A stretch of DNA of 64,000 bases from Rhodocyclales bacterium. GTDB taxonomy: Bacteria > Pseudomonadota > Gammaproteobacteria > Burkholderiales > Rhodocyclaceae. The translations under genes and the position numbers were made by a program. The notes beneath the pieces are model-generated. The model saw nothing but the letters and a program-made list of their open reading frames with translations, did not search any database and was not told where the DNA came from. Below are positions 33,432 to 42,350 of the stretch, piece after piece. Positions within the stretch are counted from its first letter, which is position 1; each line of letters begins with the position of its first letter. The DNA is taken from contig JACRPA010000002.1 of assembly GCA_016214145.1 (NCBI GenBank), forward strand, positions 744,001-808,000. Direction: 5' to 3'.

Positions 33432-34924
33432 GGCTGCGCCGGCGCGGCGACGACCACCGCGTCGCCGGCCTGGTTGGCGAAGCGCCGCACTTCCTGCAGG
33501 CGGTTCTCCGCCAGCCACTTCCCGACCTCGGCCTCCTTGCGCGGCGCCTCGACGGCGACCATGTCGATGCGCTTCTCCGCCAGCGCCCGGGCCAGGGCCG
33601 GGCGATCCAGGGTGACGGCCTGCGCGGCCCGCCAGCCGGCGTAATAGGCGATGCGCGCATTGTCGACGCCGACGCGCGATGCATCGCTTGCGTTGGCGCC
33701 CAGCCAGCGCCCGGCCTCGACGATGTGCGTCTTGCGCGGCGAGAAGGACACCACGTTCGCCGCCATGGTCAGCAGCGCCAGCGCCAGCATCAGCATTTTC
33801 CAGCGCGGAAAACGTTGCATCAGCAGTGTCAGGCCGGCAGCCGCGACCGGCACTGCGAGCAGGTTGAGCAGGCCGACGTAGCGACCGACGAGGAAGAACT
33901 GGTGCGTGACGAAGGCCGCCAGCACCAGCAGGTAGGCGAAGAAGGCCCAGGGCAGCGGCTGCCAGCGCGCCAGCGCGGCCCGCGCCGGCTGGACGACGAA
34001 CGGGTACGCCAGCGGCACGACGAACACGCCGCACATCTTGAGGAACTTCACCGGGATGATGGTGAGCAGGCCGAAGAAGAGCACGTAGCCGGCCTCCTCG
34101 CGGGAATACTTGTGCCTGAACACGAACTCGGACATCCTGCCGGCCGCCTCATTGATGATCTGCAGCGTGCGCAGGGGATTGGCGGCATCGAGGTAATACG
34201 TCACGCGGCCCGGCGGCGCAACCAGCCCGCTGCCGAAGAGCGCGGCCGCCAGAATCGCGCCCGCCAGCGGCAGGCAGCCGATCATGAAGGCGCGCCGCAG
34301 CCGCTGCCCCGACGGCGCGGCAAACGCCTGCCACAGCATCAGCGCCGGGTAGAAGGCCACCGCCTCGAGGCGGAACAGAGCGGCGGCGGCCAGCGCGAGC
34401 TGGCAGGCGATCGCTTCCCGCCAGCGCGGCGATTCCTCCCAGCGCACCCCAAGGGTACTTCCTGCGGGGCGCATCGCCAGCCAGAACGCCAGCATGCAGA
34501 AGAACCAGAAGCCGTATTCGCGCAGCAACTCGTTGCGGTAGCCGTTGTAGGCGGGCATGGCCAGCACGACCAGGCAGGCCGCCCAGGCGGCCTCCGGCAG
34601 TCGGCGGCGGGTGATGGCGACGAGCAGGCCGCAGGTTCCCGCCAGCAGGAAGGCGTTGAGCGCATGCCCCGCCGTCTCCGCGCCCAGCCCCGTCAGCGAG
34701 GCCAGGCCGGCCATCAGGATCGACATGAACTGCCAATCGATGCCGTGACGCTGCACCCATAGTCCCTGGTCGAGCATCAGGCGCGCCGCGTCGACATAGT
34801 AGATGCCGTCGCGGTTGATCAGGGCGCCGCTGCCGAGCGCCGCCACGGACAGCAGCAGGCTGCCGATGAATGCCGTGCGCACGGGGCCGACCGCCCGCGC
34901 CCATGCCGCCAGTCGCGTCATCAT
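33428..34924 (-). CDS. Membrane glycosyltransferase, PMT/ArnT-like
   Basis: 498-residue polytopic protein with about ten to twelve helices. The first periplasmic loop has ALINRDGIYYVDAARLMLDQG, with the acidic residues (RDG..Y.D) that mark GT39/GT83 lipid-linked sugar transferases. Substrates would be polyprenyl-phosphate sugars moved to LPS at the periplasmic face. ATG 34924 overlaps the stop of the related upstream gene by 4 bp, so the pair is coupled. Exact acceptor unknown. Confidence 0.8.
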   Translation of the reverse strand: MMTRLAAWARAVGPVRTAFIGSLLLSVAALGSGALINRDGIYYVDAARLMLDQGLWVQRHGIDWQFMSILMAGLASLTGLGAETAGHALNAFLLAGTCGLLVAITRRRLPEAAWAACLVVLAMPAYNGYRNELLREYGFWFFCMLAFWLAMRPAGSTLGVRWEESPRWREAIACQLALAAAALFRLEAVAFYPALMLWQAFAAPSGQRLRRAFMIGCLPLAGAILAAALFGSGLVAPPGRVTYYLDAANPLRTLQIINEAAGRMSEFVFRHKYSREEAGYVLFFGLLTIIPVKFLKMCGVFVVPLAYPFVVQPARAALARWQPLPWAFFAYLLVLAAFVTHQFFLVGRYVGLLNLLAVPVAAAGLTLLMQRFPRWKMLMLALALLTMAANVVSFSPRKTHIVEAGRWLGANASDASRVGVDNARIAYYAGWRAAQAVTLDRPALARALAEKRIDMVAVEAPRKEAEVGKWLAENRLQEVRRFANQAGDAVVVAAPAQP

Positions 34925-36426
34925 GGGGCCCTCCTCCCCTCGGAACCCGCAGATCCCGCCGCATTCTGCCCGGCGGCATTGGCAAAGACCGTCAGCGCCG
35001 CCTTGCCCTGCCCGTCCGGCGGCCAGCGGAACACCTCCCGCAATGCCGGGCCGCCCGGACCGAACAGCCGCGGGAAATCCTCCGGGGACTCCACGGCAAG
35101 ATAAGCCGGCGCGGCGGCGTTGGCCAGGCGCAGCGCCTCGTCCTCCTTGATCCAGGGCCTGAAGGTGCCGAGGCCGAGCTGCAGCGTGGCAGGGGTGTCC
35201 AGATGGTGAATCCGCTTCACGTCGAGGCCGCTGGCGGCCAGCGCGCGGGCCGACCGTTCCGCCGCCAGGGTGTAGCGCACTTCCTCGCTCTGCCGTTCGG
35301 CCTGCAGGCAATAAGACCAGTAGGTCGTGCCAAGGAAGAACAAAGTCAGTCCGGCGAGGACGGCGGCCATCCGGCGGCCGCCGATGTACCCGGTCAAACG
35401 AGCCATTTCCCTGCCGGCGAGAAGCGCCGCAGCGGGCCAGAGCGGCAAGAGCAGGTCGCCGCGATGGTGCGAAGCCAGCGAAAACAGGATGATTCCACCG
35501 ACGATCCAGCAGAACAGGTAGCGCTCGAAGCGCCGTTCGGCCGCCTCCGCGGCGGGATGGCGCACGATCCGCCATAGTCCATAGAAGGCAAACAGACTGA
35601 AGGGCAGGAAGCGCAGGATGAAATAGAGGGTCGGCTTGGGCAGGTTGCGGCCGGGAAATCCGCCCTTGCCCACCCCGGTGGCCTGCCCCACCAGCTCCTC
35701 GAAGAACAGCTTGTCGACGAGCGGCTGGCCGGCAGAGAGAATCGCCGGCAGCAGCCAGCCCAGCGTCAGCAACAGGAACAGGCCGATGCCGGCCCAGTGT
35801 GCGCCGGCGGGCGAGGGCGTGGCCGGATCGCCGCGGCGCTGCCAGAACCAGGCCAGCATGCCCATGGCGGCAAGCGCCAGGCCGAGCGGGCCCTTGATGA
35901 GGGTGGCGACCGCCGCCGCCGCCCAGAACGGCGTCCAGCCTCCGCCGCGCTCCCAGGCGCGATGCGCCGCGAAAGCGCCGAGGGCAACGGCCAGGGCGAA
36001 CAGCGCATCGGTGCGCACCAGGGCGATGTGCTTCGACATCATCGGCGCCAGCACCACGGCTGCCGCCGCCAGCCCCCCCGCCGGCATGCCGAAGCGCTGC
36101 CGGCCGACATGAATAACCAGAAGCGCCATGGCCAGCACGGCGAGCGCGGAAGGCAGCGTCAGCGTCAGGCTGTTGATGCCGCCCGCCGCGGCGAATGACG
36201 ACGCAATCCAGGTATGCAGCGGCGGCTTCGACATGATGCGGCCGCGGATGTCCTGCTGCACCAGCCAGTGCCCCTGCCAGACGGCGTCCATGACGTAGCC
36301 GACGTTGCGGTCCTGCGCGTCCGCCTCGAGATTGGACGGCCCGGCCAGTCGCAGGGCATAGATCGCCAGGACCAGCGCGGTGACCAGGGCGCCCCAGAAA
36401 AGCGGTCTTTTCCAGGCGGCGCCCAT
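34921..36426 (-). CDS. Membrane glycosyltransferase, GT39/ArnT family
   Basis: 501 residues with many helices. Early loop SNLEADAQDRNVGYVMDAVW followed by GRIMSKPPLHTWIASSF is typical of ArnT-like enzymes, as is ATLIKGPLGLALAAMGML. The C-terminal part is soluble and periplasmic. Likely uses an undecaprenyl-phosphate sugar made by the GT2 gene at 37178. Starts one base into the stop of the TVP38-like gene (TGATG). Antisense motif copy at 35341-35365. Confidence 0.85.
   Translation of the reverse strand: MGAAWKRPLFWGALVTALVLAIYALRLAGPSNLEADAQDRNVGYVMDAVWQGHWLVQQDIRGRIMSKPPLHTWIASSFAAAGGINSLTLTLPSALAVLAMALLVIHVGRQRFGMPAGGLAAAAVVLAPMMSKHIALVRTDALFALAVALGAFAAHRAWERGGGWTPFWAAAAVATLIKGPLGLALAAMGMLAWFWQRRGDPATPSPAGAHWAGIGLFLLLTLGWLLPAILSAGQPLVDKLFFEELVGQATGVGKGGFPGRNLPKPTLYFILRFLPFSLFAFYGLWRIVRHPAAEAAERRFERYLFCWIVGGIILFSLASHHRGDLLLPLWPAAALLAGREMARLTGYIGGRRMAAVLAGLTLFFLGTTYWSYCLQAERQSEEVRYTLAAERSARALAASGLDVKRIHHLDTPATLQLGLGTFRPWIKEDEALRLANAAAPAYLAVESPEDFPRLFGPGGPALREVFRWPPDGQGKAALTVFANAAGQNAAGSAGSEGRRAP
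35341..35365 (+). repeat. Dispersed 25-bp motif, copy 9
   Basis: CAAAGTCAGTC, spacer CGGCGAGG, ACGGCG; antisense in the GT39 gene (reads AVLAGLTLFF). Confidence 0.85.
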
Positions 36427-37181
36427 CAGCGCTCCTTCGCGCTGCCGTCCTGCCTGCGCCTCCGCCAGAGGAGGAAGGCGCCGACGACGAGCACGATGCC
36501 GGCCGCGGCCAGCTTGCCCAGGCCCTCCATCGCCTTCTCGTCGACGACGCCGCTGCCGATGAGGGCCGCGATGACGCCCTGCGGCAGATAGCCGAGGAAG
36601 GTGCCGATGAGGAACACGCGCGCGTTGACCTGGCTCAGGGCCAGCCCGCTGTTGATCATGACGCTGGCCAGCGGCAGCTGGCGGATCATCACCACCGCCT
36701 TGATCGAGGAACGGACGCGGAAGGCCTTGCCGACGAAGCGGTGGCCGCCGAAGCGCTGCTGCAGCCAGCCGCGCCCGCCGCTGCGCACCGCGCAGAAGGT
36801 GATAAAGGAGCCGATGACGGCGCCGACCTGCGCCAGGACGAGTCCCTGCCAGAAGCCGAAGGCGAGCCCGCCGAGGACGTAGAAGATCAGGCGCGGCGCG
36901 CCCAGGGCCACCAGGCCGACGACGATGGCGGAATAGCCGGCCTCGGCCCGGAAATCGTCCCCCGCGAGGAAGGCGCGCAACTTGTGGATGTCGCTGACGA
37001 CGGCGCCGACCGGCGTGAAGTAGAACAGGATGAAGGCCGCGGCGGCCGCGCCAAGGAGGAGCAGGAGGCGGCGCAGCTCCCGGGAAAAGCCGGGCGCCAC
37101 CGATTCCAGTTCGATGTCGTCCTCGGGGCCCTCGGTCAGATCGGCTTCACGCCGGTCGCCGTCCTGCCCGGACTGGCTCAT
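36426..37181 (-). CDS. TVP38/TMEM64 (DedA-like) membrane protein
   Basis: 251 residues. An acidic cytoplasmic N-terminus (about 1-38) precedes helices and the SNARE-associated/DedA-like core: GAPRLIFYVLGGLAFGFWQGL, GAVIGSFITFCAVRSGGRG and MIRQLPLASVMINSGLALSQV. Members are thought to act in polyprenyl-phosphate or phospholipid flipping, which would suit the two lipid-sugar transferases beside it. Overlaps the GT2 gene upstream by 4 bp. Confidence 0.82.
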   Translation of the reverse strand: MSQSGQDGDRREADLTEGPEDDIELESVAPGFSRELRRLLLLLGAAAAAFILFYFTPVGAVVSDIHKLRAFLAGDDFRAEAGYSAIVVGLVALGAPRLIFYVLGGLAFGFWQGLVLAQVGAVIGSFITFCAVRSGGRGWLQQRFGGHRFVGKAFRVRSSIKAVVMIRQLPLASVMINSGLALSQVNARVFLIGTFLGYLPQGVIAALIGSGVVDEKAMEGLGKLAAAGIVLVVGAFLLWRRRRQDGSAKER

Positions 37182-37924
37182 TGCCCCCGCCCTTGCTCCC
37201 GTCCGCGCTCCACGCGTTCGGCCGGCACCGCGCGCGCGGCGAACCAGCGCACGCCGAAACAATCGCGGATGCCGCGCCAGAGCCGGTTGTGCACGCCGTA
37301 TTTCGACACGCCGCGCAGGCGCGGCCGGTGATTCACCGGAAATTCGGCGACGACATAGCCCTTGGTGCGCAGCAGGGTGGGCATGAAACGGTGCAGCCCG
37401 TTGAAGACGGGCAGCTCGATGACGCAGGCGGCGCGCACGACGCGCACGCCGCAGCCGCTGTCGCTGACGCGGTCGCCGGTGATCGCGTTGCGGAAGCGGT
37501 TGGCGACACGCGAGGAAATCCTGCGGATGGCGGAATCCTGGCGCTTGGCGCGCACCCCCGTCACGCAATCGACCTGCAGTCGCAGCGCCTCATCGAGCAT
37601 CTTCGGCAGGTCGGCCGGGTCGTTCTGGCCGTCGCCGTCCAGCGTGCCGATCCATTCGCCGCGCGCCGCGCGGAAACCGGTGCCCACCGCCGCGCTCTGG
37701 CCAAAGTTGCGGCGATGCCGGAGCGAGCGCACGACGCCCGTCTCAAGAGTCAGCCTCTGCAGGACGGCGGGACTGTCGTCGCTGCTGGCATCGTCGACGA
37801 AAATGACCTCGATGGCCTCCGGCCTGCCCTGAAAGGCGGCCAGGATCTCCCGCAGCATCGGCTCGATGTTCTCCGATTCGTTGTAGACGGGGATGACAAT
37901 GGAAAAAAACGGGGAATTCTGCAT
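37178..37924 (-). CDS. GT2 polyprenyl-phosphate sugar transferase
   Basis: 248 residues of the DPM1/ArnC type. Start FFSIVIPVYNESENIEPMLREI, donor-site DDASSDDS, then RHRRNFGQSAAVGTGFRAARGEWIGTLDGDGQNDP (quoted in two parts: NFGQSAAVGTG and LDGDGQNDP). No C-terminal helices, unlike ArnC, so it is the short form. It would make the lipid-linked sugar used by the PMT-like enzymes downstream. Antisense motif copy at 37745-37769. Confidence 0.88.
   Translation of the reverse strand: MQNSPFFSIVIPVYNESENIEPMLREILAAFQGRPEAIEVIFVDDASSDDSPAVLQRLTLETGVVRSLRHRRNFGQSAAVGTGFRAARGEWIGTLDGDGQNDPADLPKMLDEALRLQVDCVTGVRAKRQDSAIRRISSRVANRFRNAITGDRVSDSGCGVRVVRAACVIELPVFNGLHRFMPTLLRTKGYVVAEFPVNHRPRLRGVSKYGVHNRLWRGIRDCFGVRWFAARAVPAERVERGREQGRGQ
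37745..37769 (+). repeat. Dispersed 25-bp motif, copy 10
   Basis: AAGAGTCAGCC, spacer TCTGCAGG, ACGGCG; antisense in the GT2 gene (reads PAVLQRLTLE). Confidence 0.75.
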
Positions 37925-37968
37925 GAGCTGCCGGGCAAAAGTGCAAATGATACAGGAAGACCCGGTTT

Positions 37969-38919
37969 TCAGACCGCGGCGCGGTCGAGCAGCCGGCCGA
38001 AGCGCCGGTAGTCCTCGGCCTGCGGCGTGCGCACATGGCTCTTCAACCGGGCAATCAGCACGGCCGGCAGCAGCCAGGGCTGCTTCCTGCGCATGCGGCG
38101 CCAGAAGCGCCTGAGGTAGCGCCGGAAGTGGCTGCGGATGTCGGCATCGGCGATGAGGCCCTCGTGCTCGGCGAGGAACTTGGCGAAGGTATGAAACTGC
38201 GCGCCGAGCATGCGCACGCGCCGGCGCAGGGTGTTGCCGGGATGCTTGCGGTAGCCGGCCAGCACTTCCGGCACGCGCGCGATGGCGTGGCGGGCGGACA
38301 GCCGCAGCCAGCAATCGATGTCCTCCAGCGCCAGATTCCTGTCGAAGCCGCCCGCCGCGAGAAAGGCCTCACGGCGCAGGGCGACGGTGGGATTGACGAT
38401 GAAGTTGTCGGAGAGGAACAGCGCGCGCCAGGCCTGGCGGTCCGGCCCCGGCGCGGGTCGCGGCGGCTGCCGGCGCCGGACGACGGGATGGCCATGCTCA
38501 TCGATGGTGTCGGCGTCGGCGTGCACCAGCGCCAGGTCGGGGCAATTCCATTCCGCGATGGCCTGCTGGATGCGTTCGATCTTGCGCGGATGGAGCACAT
38601 CGTCCGAGCCGAGGAGATGGACCCACTCGCCGCTGCAGGCGGCGATGCAGGCATTCGAGGCGGCGCTGACGCCCTGGTTCTCCTGGCGCTCCAGCACGAT
38701 GCGGCGGAAGCGTTCGCGGCGCGGCGCGAGGAAGCGCCTGGCGACCTCCAGCGTGTCGTCCCGCGAGCCGTCGTCGATCAGCACCAGCTCCAGTTCGGGG
38801 TAGGTCTGCGCGCACACCGAGGCCAGGCAGGCCTCGATGAAGGCGGCGTGGTTGTAGGCCGGGATGGCGACGCTGACGAGTGCCCGATCCTGTTTCCGGG
38901 ATGCGAGGGGGAGGGTCAC
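37969..38919 (-). CDS. GT2 glycosyltransferase (LPS/O-antigen)
   Basis: 316 residues, GT-A fold. ALVSVAIPAYNHAAFIEACL at the start, DDGSRDDT donor site, then WVHLLGSDDVLHPRKIE (DxD-like) and FDRNLALEDIDCWLRLS. The basic C-terminus may bind the membrane. GTG 38919 overlaps the methyltransferase stop by 4 bp (GTGA), which decides the start. 44 bp separate it from the next GT2 gene. Confidence 0.86.
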   Translation of the reverse strand: MTLPLASRKQDRALVSVAIPAYNHAAFIEACLASVCAQTYPELELVLIDDGSRDDTLEVARRFLAPRRERFRRIVLERQENQGVSAASNACIAACSGEWVHLLGSDDVLHPRKIERIQQAIAEWNCPDLALVHADADTIDEHGHPVVRRRQPPRPAPGPDRQAWRALFLSDNFIVNPTVALRREAFLAAGGFDRNLALEDIDCWLRLSARHAIARVPEVLAGYRKHPGNTLRRRVRMLGAQFHTFAKFLAEHEGLIADADIRSHFRRYLRRFWRRMRRKQPWLLPAVLIARLKSHVRTPQAEDYRRFGRLLDRAAV

Positions 38920-39554
38920 TGCTTCTCGGCCAGCAGCATGGTTTGCACGGCGACGAAGGGCTCGACCAGGCGGGTGGGGACGTACCAGCGGCGGTAGCGG
39001 CCCTTCATGTGGCTGCCCAGCCCGCGAATCGTCCAGCCGCTCTCTCTCACGGTCTCCTCCAGGCTGCCGCGGGTGAAGAAATGCAGGTGGGTGCGGTCCA
39101 TGATGCCCTGCTCCGTGTAGCGGAACTCGCCCCTGAAGAGCAGCGGCAGCGCGACCTTGTAGTGGCGCACGTTGGGCACGCTCAGCATCAGCCGGCAGCC
39201 GGGCGCGCTGTGCGCGTGCAGCCGGCGCAGGGTCGCCCACGGGTCGACCAGGTGCTCCAGCACGTCGGCGAGGATGATGAGGTCGTATTGCTCCCAGGGG
39301 ATCTCCTCCGCCACGGATTCGAGGGAGCCGCTCCAGACCTGGCCGAGGCGGGTTTCGGCGAGCCGCGCCGCCGCGTCGTTGAGTTCGATGCCGTCGCAGG
39401 CGCCGACGATGCCGTTGCGCAGCAGCCCGGCGCCGAGCATGCCGGCGGCGCAGCCGATGTCGAGCGCCGCGCCGAACGGACCGTGCCGGCGCAGGAAGGC
39501 CACCAGTTCCGGCCGCTCGGCGGCGTAATACTCGGCGATTTCGCTGGTGTTCAT
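38916..39554 (-). CDS. SAM-dependent methyltransferase (LPS locus)
   Basis: 212 residues. Motif I ALDIGCAAGMLGAGLL (about 30-45), DGIELNDAAARLAETRLG, YDLIILADVLEHLVDPWATLRRL and LMLSVPNVRHY: a Methyltransf_23-type protein as found in O-antigen clusters. Follows the carbamoyltransferase after 19 bp in the same direction. Substrate, probably a sugar or sugar-lipid, unknown. Confidence 0.87.
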   Translation of the reverse strand: MNTSEIAEYYAAERPELVAFLRRHGPFGAALDIGCAAGMLGAGLLRNGIVGACDGIELNDAAARLAETRLGQVWSGSLESVAEEIPWEQYDLIILADVLEHLVDPWATLRRLHAHSAPGCRLMLSVPNVRHYKVALPLLFRGEFRYTEQGIMDRTHLHFFTRGSLEETVRESGWTIRGLGSHMKGRYRRWYVPTRLVEPFVAVQTMLLAEKQ

Positions 39555-39573
39555 GGGAGGGAATCCGCTGCGG

Positions 39574-41301
39574 TCACTTCGCGACCAGCACGTCCTCCAT
39601 GATCAGGTAGCGCAGGTCGGAGCCGAAGAACATGTCGAGGGCGTCGGTCGGCGAGCAGATCATCGGCTCGCCGCGGCGGTTGAGCGAGGTGTTGAGCACG
39701 ACGCCGTTGCCGGTGAGTCTTTCCATCTCCAGCATCAGGTCGTAGTAGCGCGGGTTGAACTCGCGGCGCAGCACCTGGGCGCGCGAGGTGCCGTCCTGGT
39801 GCACCACTTCCGGCACGCGCGCCTTCCATTCCTCCATCACCGGGAAGGTGAAGGTCATGAACGGCGCCGGATGCGACGAACCGAGCATCTGCGGCCCGAC
39901 CGTGTCGAGCATCGAGGGGCAGAACGGCCGCCAGCGCTCGCGGAACTTGATCTGCGCGTTGATGCGGTCGGCCACGCCGGGCACGCTCGGGCAGCCGAGG
40001 ATGGAGCGCCCGCCCAGTGCGCGCGGGCCGAACTCCATGCGGCCCTGGAACCAGGCCACCGGCTGGCCGTCTGCAAGCAGGCGGGCGATGCGCTGCGGCA
40101 CCTGGTCGATCTTCTGCCAGGCCGGCTTCGACGGGTGCCGCTCGCAGGCGGCGATGATGTCCTCGTTGCCGTAGGCGGGGCCGAGGAAGACGTGCTCCAT
40201 CTTCTCCACCGGCACGCCGCGCTGCACCGAGACATAGGCGGCGGCGCCGATGGCGGTGCCGCTGTCGCCCGAGGCCGGCTGGACGAAAAGCTCCTTCAGG
40301 TCGGGCCGGGCGATGATGCGCTGGTTGAGCTTGACGTTGAGCGCGCCGCCGCCGGCGAAGGCCAGGCGGCCGGTCTCGCGCAGGATGTCGCCGAGGTAGT
40401 AATCGAGCATCGCGAGGGCGATGTCCTCGAACAGCTTCTGCATGCTCGCCGCGTAGTGGATGTAGGGATCGTCGGCGATATCGCCCTGGCGGCGCGGGCC
40501 GAGCCAGTCGATCAGCTTCGGCGAGAAGTAGTAGCCCTTGCCCGCTTCCTTGTAGCGGCGCAGGCCGATCACGTTGGCGTAGCCGGTGTCGATCGTCAGC
40601 TCGCCGTTCTCGAATTTCGCCAGGCGCGAGAAATCGTATTTGTCCGGGTCGCCGTAGGGCGCCATGCCCATGACCTTGTACTCGCCGTCGAGCATCTCGA
40701 AGCCGAGGTACTCGGTGATGGCGCCGTAGAGGCCGCCGAGCGAATCGGGGTCGTAGAACTCCTTGATCTTGTGGATGCGGCCGTTCTCGCCCCAGCCGAA
40801 GAAGGTCGTCGCATACTCGCCCTTGCCGTCGATGCCGAGGATGGCCGTCTTTTCCGTGAAGCCGGAGCAGTGGTAGGCGCTGGAAGCGTGGGTCAGATGG
40901 TGCTCGACCGGGACGAGATCGACCTTGTCCGTATCGAAGCCGAGCTGCTTGAGGCAGCCGAGGATGCGGCCGCGGTAGCGGCGGTAGCGGCGGTTGCCGT
41001 TGAACAGCGCATCGAGCGCCCGGTCCGGCGCGTACCAGTAACGCTTCGCGTAGTGCCAGCGCGCCGGCTCCATCAGGCTGATCGGCGCGAAGGGAATCGC
41101 CACGGCGTCGACGTCGGCCGGCCGGATGCCGGCGAAGTCGAGGCAGAACTTCGCCGCTTCATACGGCATGCGGCCCTTGGCGTGCTTGTCGCGGATGAAG
41201 CGTTCTTCTTCCGCGGCGGCCACCAGCTTGCCGTCGATGTAGAGCGCGGCGGAGGGGTCGTGCGAGAGCGAGCCGGAGAGGCCGAGGATGGTCAGTGGCA
41301 T
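39574..41301 (-). CDS. Carbamoyltransferase (NodU/CmcH family)
   Basis: 575 residues. Transfers a carbamoyl group from carbamoyl phosphate to a sugar hydroxyl. N-terminal ASKHA-like part: ILGLSGSLSHDPSAALYIDG, HHLTHASSAYHCSGF and ILGIDGKGEY. C-terminal part has QGRMEFGPRALGGRSILGCP, LNTSLNRRGEPM and ends DLRYLIMEDVLVAK, all family marks. Together with the methyltransferase and acyltransferase it suggests a decorated core or O-antigen. Confidence 0.92.
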   Translation of the reverse strand: MPLTILGLSGSLSHDPSAALYIDGKLVAAAEEERFIRDKHAKGRMPYEAAKFCLDFAGIRPADVDAVAIPFAPISLMEPARWHYAKRYWYAPDRALDALFNGNRRYRRYRGRILGCLKQLGFDTDKVDLVPVEHHLTHASSAYHCSGFTEKTAILGIDGKGEYATTFFGWGENGRIHKIKEFYDPDSLGGLYGAITEYLGFEMLDGEYKVMGMAPYGDPDKYDFSRLAKFENGELTIDTGYANVIGLRRYKEAGKGYYFSPKLIDWLGPRRQGDIADDPYIHYAASMQKLFEDIALAMLDYYLGDILRETGRLAFAGGGALNVKLNQRIIARPDLKELFVQPASGDSGTAIGAAAYVSVQRGVPVEKMEHVFLGPAYGNEDIIAACERHPSKPAWQKIDQVPQRIARLLADGQPVAWFQGRMEFGPRALGGRSILGCPSVPGVADRINAQIKFRERWRPFCPSMLDTVGPQMLGSSHPAPFMTFTFPVMEEWKARVPEVVHQDGTSRAQVLRREFNPRYYDLMLEMERLTGNGVVLNTSLNRRGEPMICSPTDALDMFFGSDLRYLIMEDVLVAK

Positions 41302-41317
41302 GTCAGGGCGAAAGCTC

Positions 41318-41415
41318 CTTCAACACAGAGAGCACAGAGACACAGAGAGGACACAGAGAATTCTTTCGATCGCTTTTCTCTGTGATCTCTGTGTCTCTGT
41401 GTCCTCTGTGTTGAA
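41318..41415. repeat. ACAGAG palindrome, empty copy C
   Basis: TTCAACACAGAGAGCACAGA and more ACAGAG units pair with a right arm ending CCTCTGTGTTGAA; loop about 18 bases. Lies between the 3' end of the exonuclease gene and the start of the carbamoyltransferase gene. Confidence 0.85.
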
Positions 41416-41439
41416 AGAGGTTGGTGTTCGGGTTTCATC

Positions 41440-42216
41440 TCATGCAGCCCAGGCAGCGAGGAAGGCCTGCCAGTGCGGCTGCTTCAGTCCTTCCAGCGCC
41501 GTGCGCACCGCCTGCACTTCGGCATCGAAGGCCTTCGCCGTCAGCGCGCCGCGCATGCGCTGGAAGCGCAGGTAGACGAGGAAGGTATTCACCACGTCCG
41601 TCTCGCAGTAGTCGCGGATCTCGTCGATGCGGCCCTCCTGCCAGGCGCCCCACACCGCGGAGCCGTCCATGCCGAGCTTGCCGGGCAGGCCCATCAGCTT
41701 CGCCAGGTCGTCGAGCGGCGCGCTGGCGCGCGGCTGGTACAGCGCCAGCAGGTCCATCAGGTCGAGGTGGCGACTGTGATAGCGGCTGATGTAGTTGTTC
41801 CACTTGAAGTCCTTGTCGTCCTCGCCCATGTCCCAGTAGCGCGGCGCAACGACGTTGTGGATGAGGCCGCGGTAGTGCAGCACCGGCAGGTCGAAGCCGC
41901 CGCCGTTCCAGGAGACCATCTGCGGCGTGAACTTCTCGATGCCGTCGTAGAAGCGCTGGACGATCCCGGCCTCATTCAGCTTCGGCTCGGCCAGCGACCA
42001 GACGGTGAAGCGGTCGCCCTCGCGCAGGGCGCAGGAGATGACGACGACGCGCTGCAGGTGCAGGGGCAGGAAGTCGTTGCCCGTGGCGGCGCGCCGCTTC
42101 TGGAAGGCGAACTCGGCCACCTCGTTGTCGGAGAGGTCGGCCGGCAGGCCGTGCAGCTTGCGGATCCCCGCCACGTCGGGAATCGTCTCGATGTCGAAGG
42201 CGAGGACGGGGGTCAT
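41440..42216 (-). CDS. Predicted PolB-like 3'-5' exonuclease
   Basis: 258 residues of the DNA_pol_B_exo2 type. DEDD-family motifs: AFDIETIPD (Exo I, residues 5-13), SWNGGGFDLPVL (Exo II) and DEIRDYCETDVVNTFLVYLR (Exo III, Y..D). The family is common in Proteobacteria as a stand-alone exonuclease; its substrate is not established. The ATG overlaps the stop of the small lipoprotein gene by 4 bp, so it is translated together with the YdbH-like gene. Confidence 0.88.
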   Translation of the reverse strand: MTPVLAFDIETIPDVAGIRKLHGLPADLSDNEVAEFAFQKRRAATGNDFLPLHLQRVVVISCALREGDRFTVWSLAEPKLNEAGIVQRFYDGIEKFTPQMVSWNGGGFDLPVLHYRGLIHNVVAPRYWDMGEDDKDFKWNNYISRYHSRHLDLMDLLALYQPRASAPLDDLAKLMGLPGKLGMDGSAVWGAWQEGRIDEIRDYCETDVVNTFLVYLRFQRMRGALTAKAFDAEVQAVRTALEGLKQPHWQAFLAAWAA

Positions 42217-42350
42217 TTCGCCTCTGCGCCGGCCGCGCCGGCAGGCGCGGCTTCAGTCGTCTTGCCGGAGGCCTCAGGGAAGTGAACGTGCAGGTTGACG
42301 CAGCCGGCAAGCATGAGGGCGAGGATGGGATATAGGAGGATCTTGTTCAT
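42213..42350 (-). CDS. 45-residue lipoprotein, YnbE-like partner of the YdbH-like protein
   Basis: MNKILLYPILALMLAGC then VNLHVHFPEASGK and an Ala/Glu-rich tail. The lipobox LAGC places the mature N-terminus at Cys17, leaving 29 residues. Asn or Val after Cys suggests the outer membrane. It overlaps the YdbH-like gene upstream and the exonuclease gene downstream by 4 bp each (ATGA). In E. coli ydbH is followed by the small lipoprotein ynbE, which completes a beta-sheet bridge; the short beta-prone VNLHVHF may do the same here. The pairing is inference from order and lipobox. Confidence 0.7.
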   Translation of the reverse strand: MNKILLYPILALMLAGCVNLHVHFPEASGKTTEAAPAGAAGAEAK

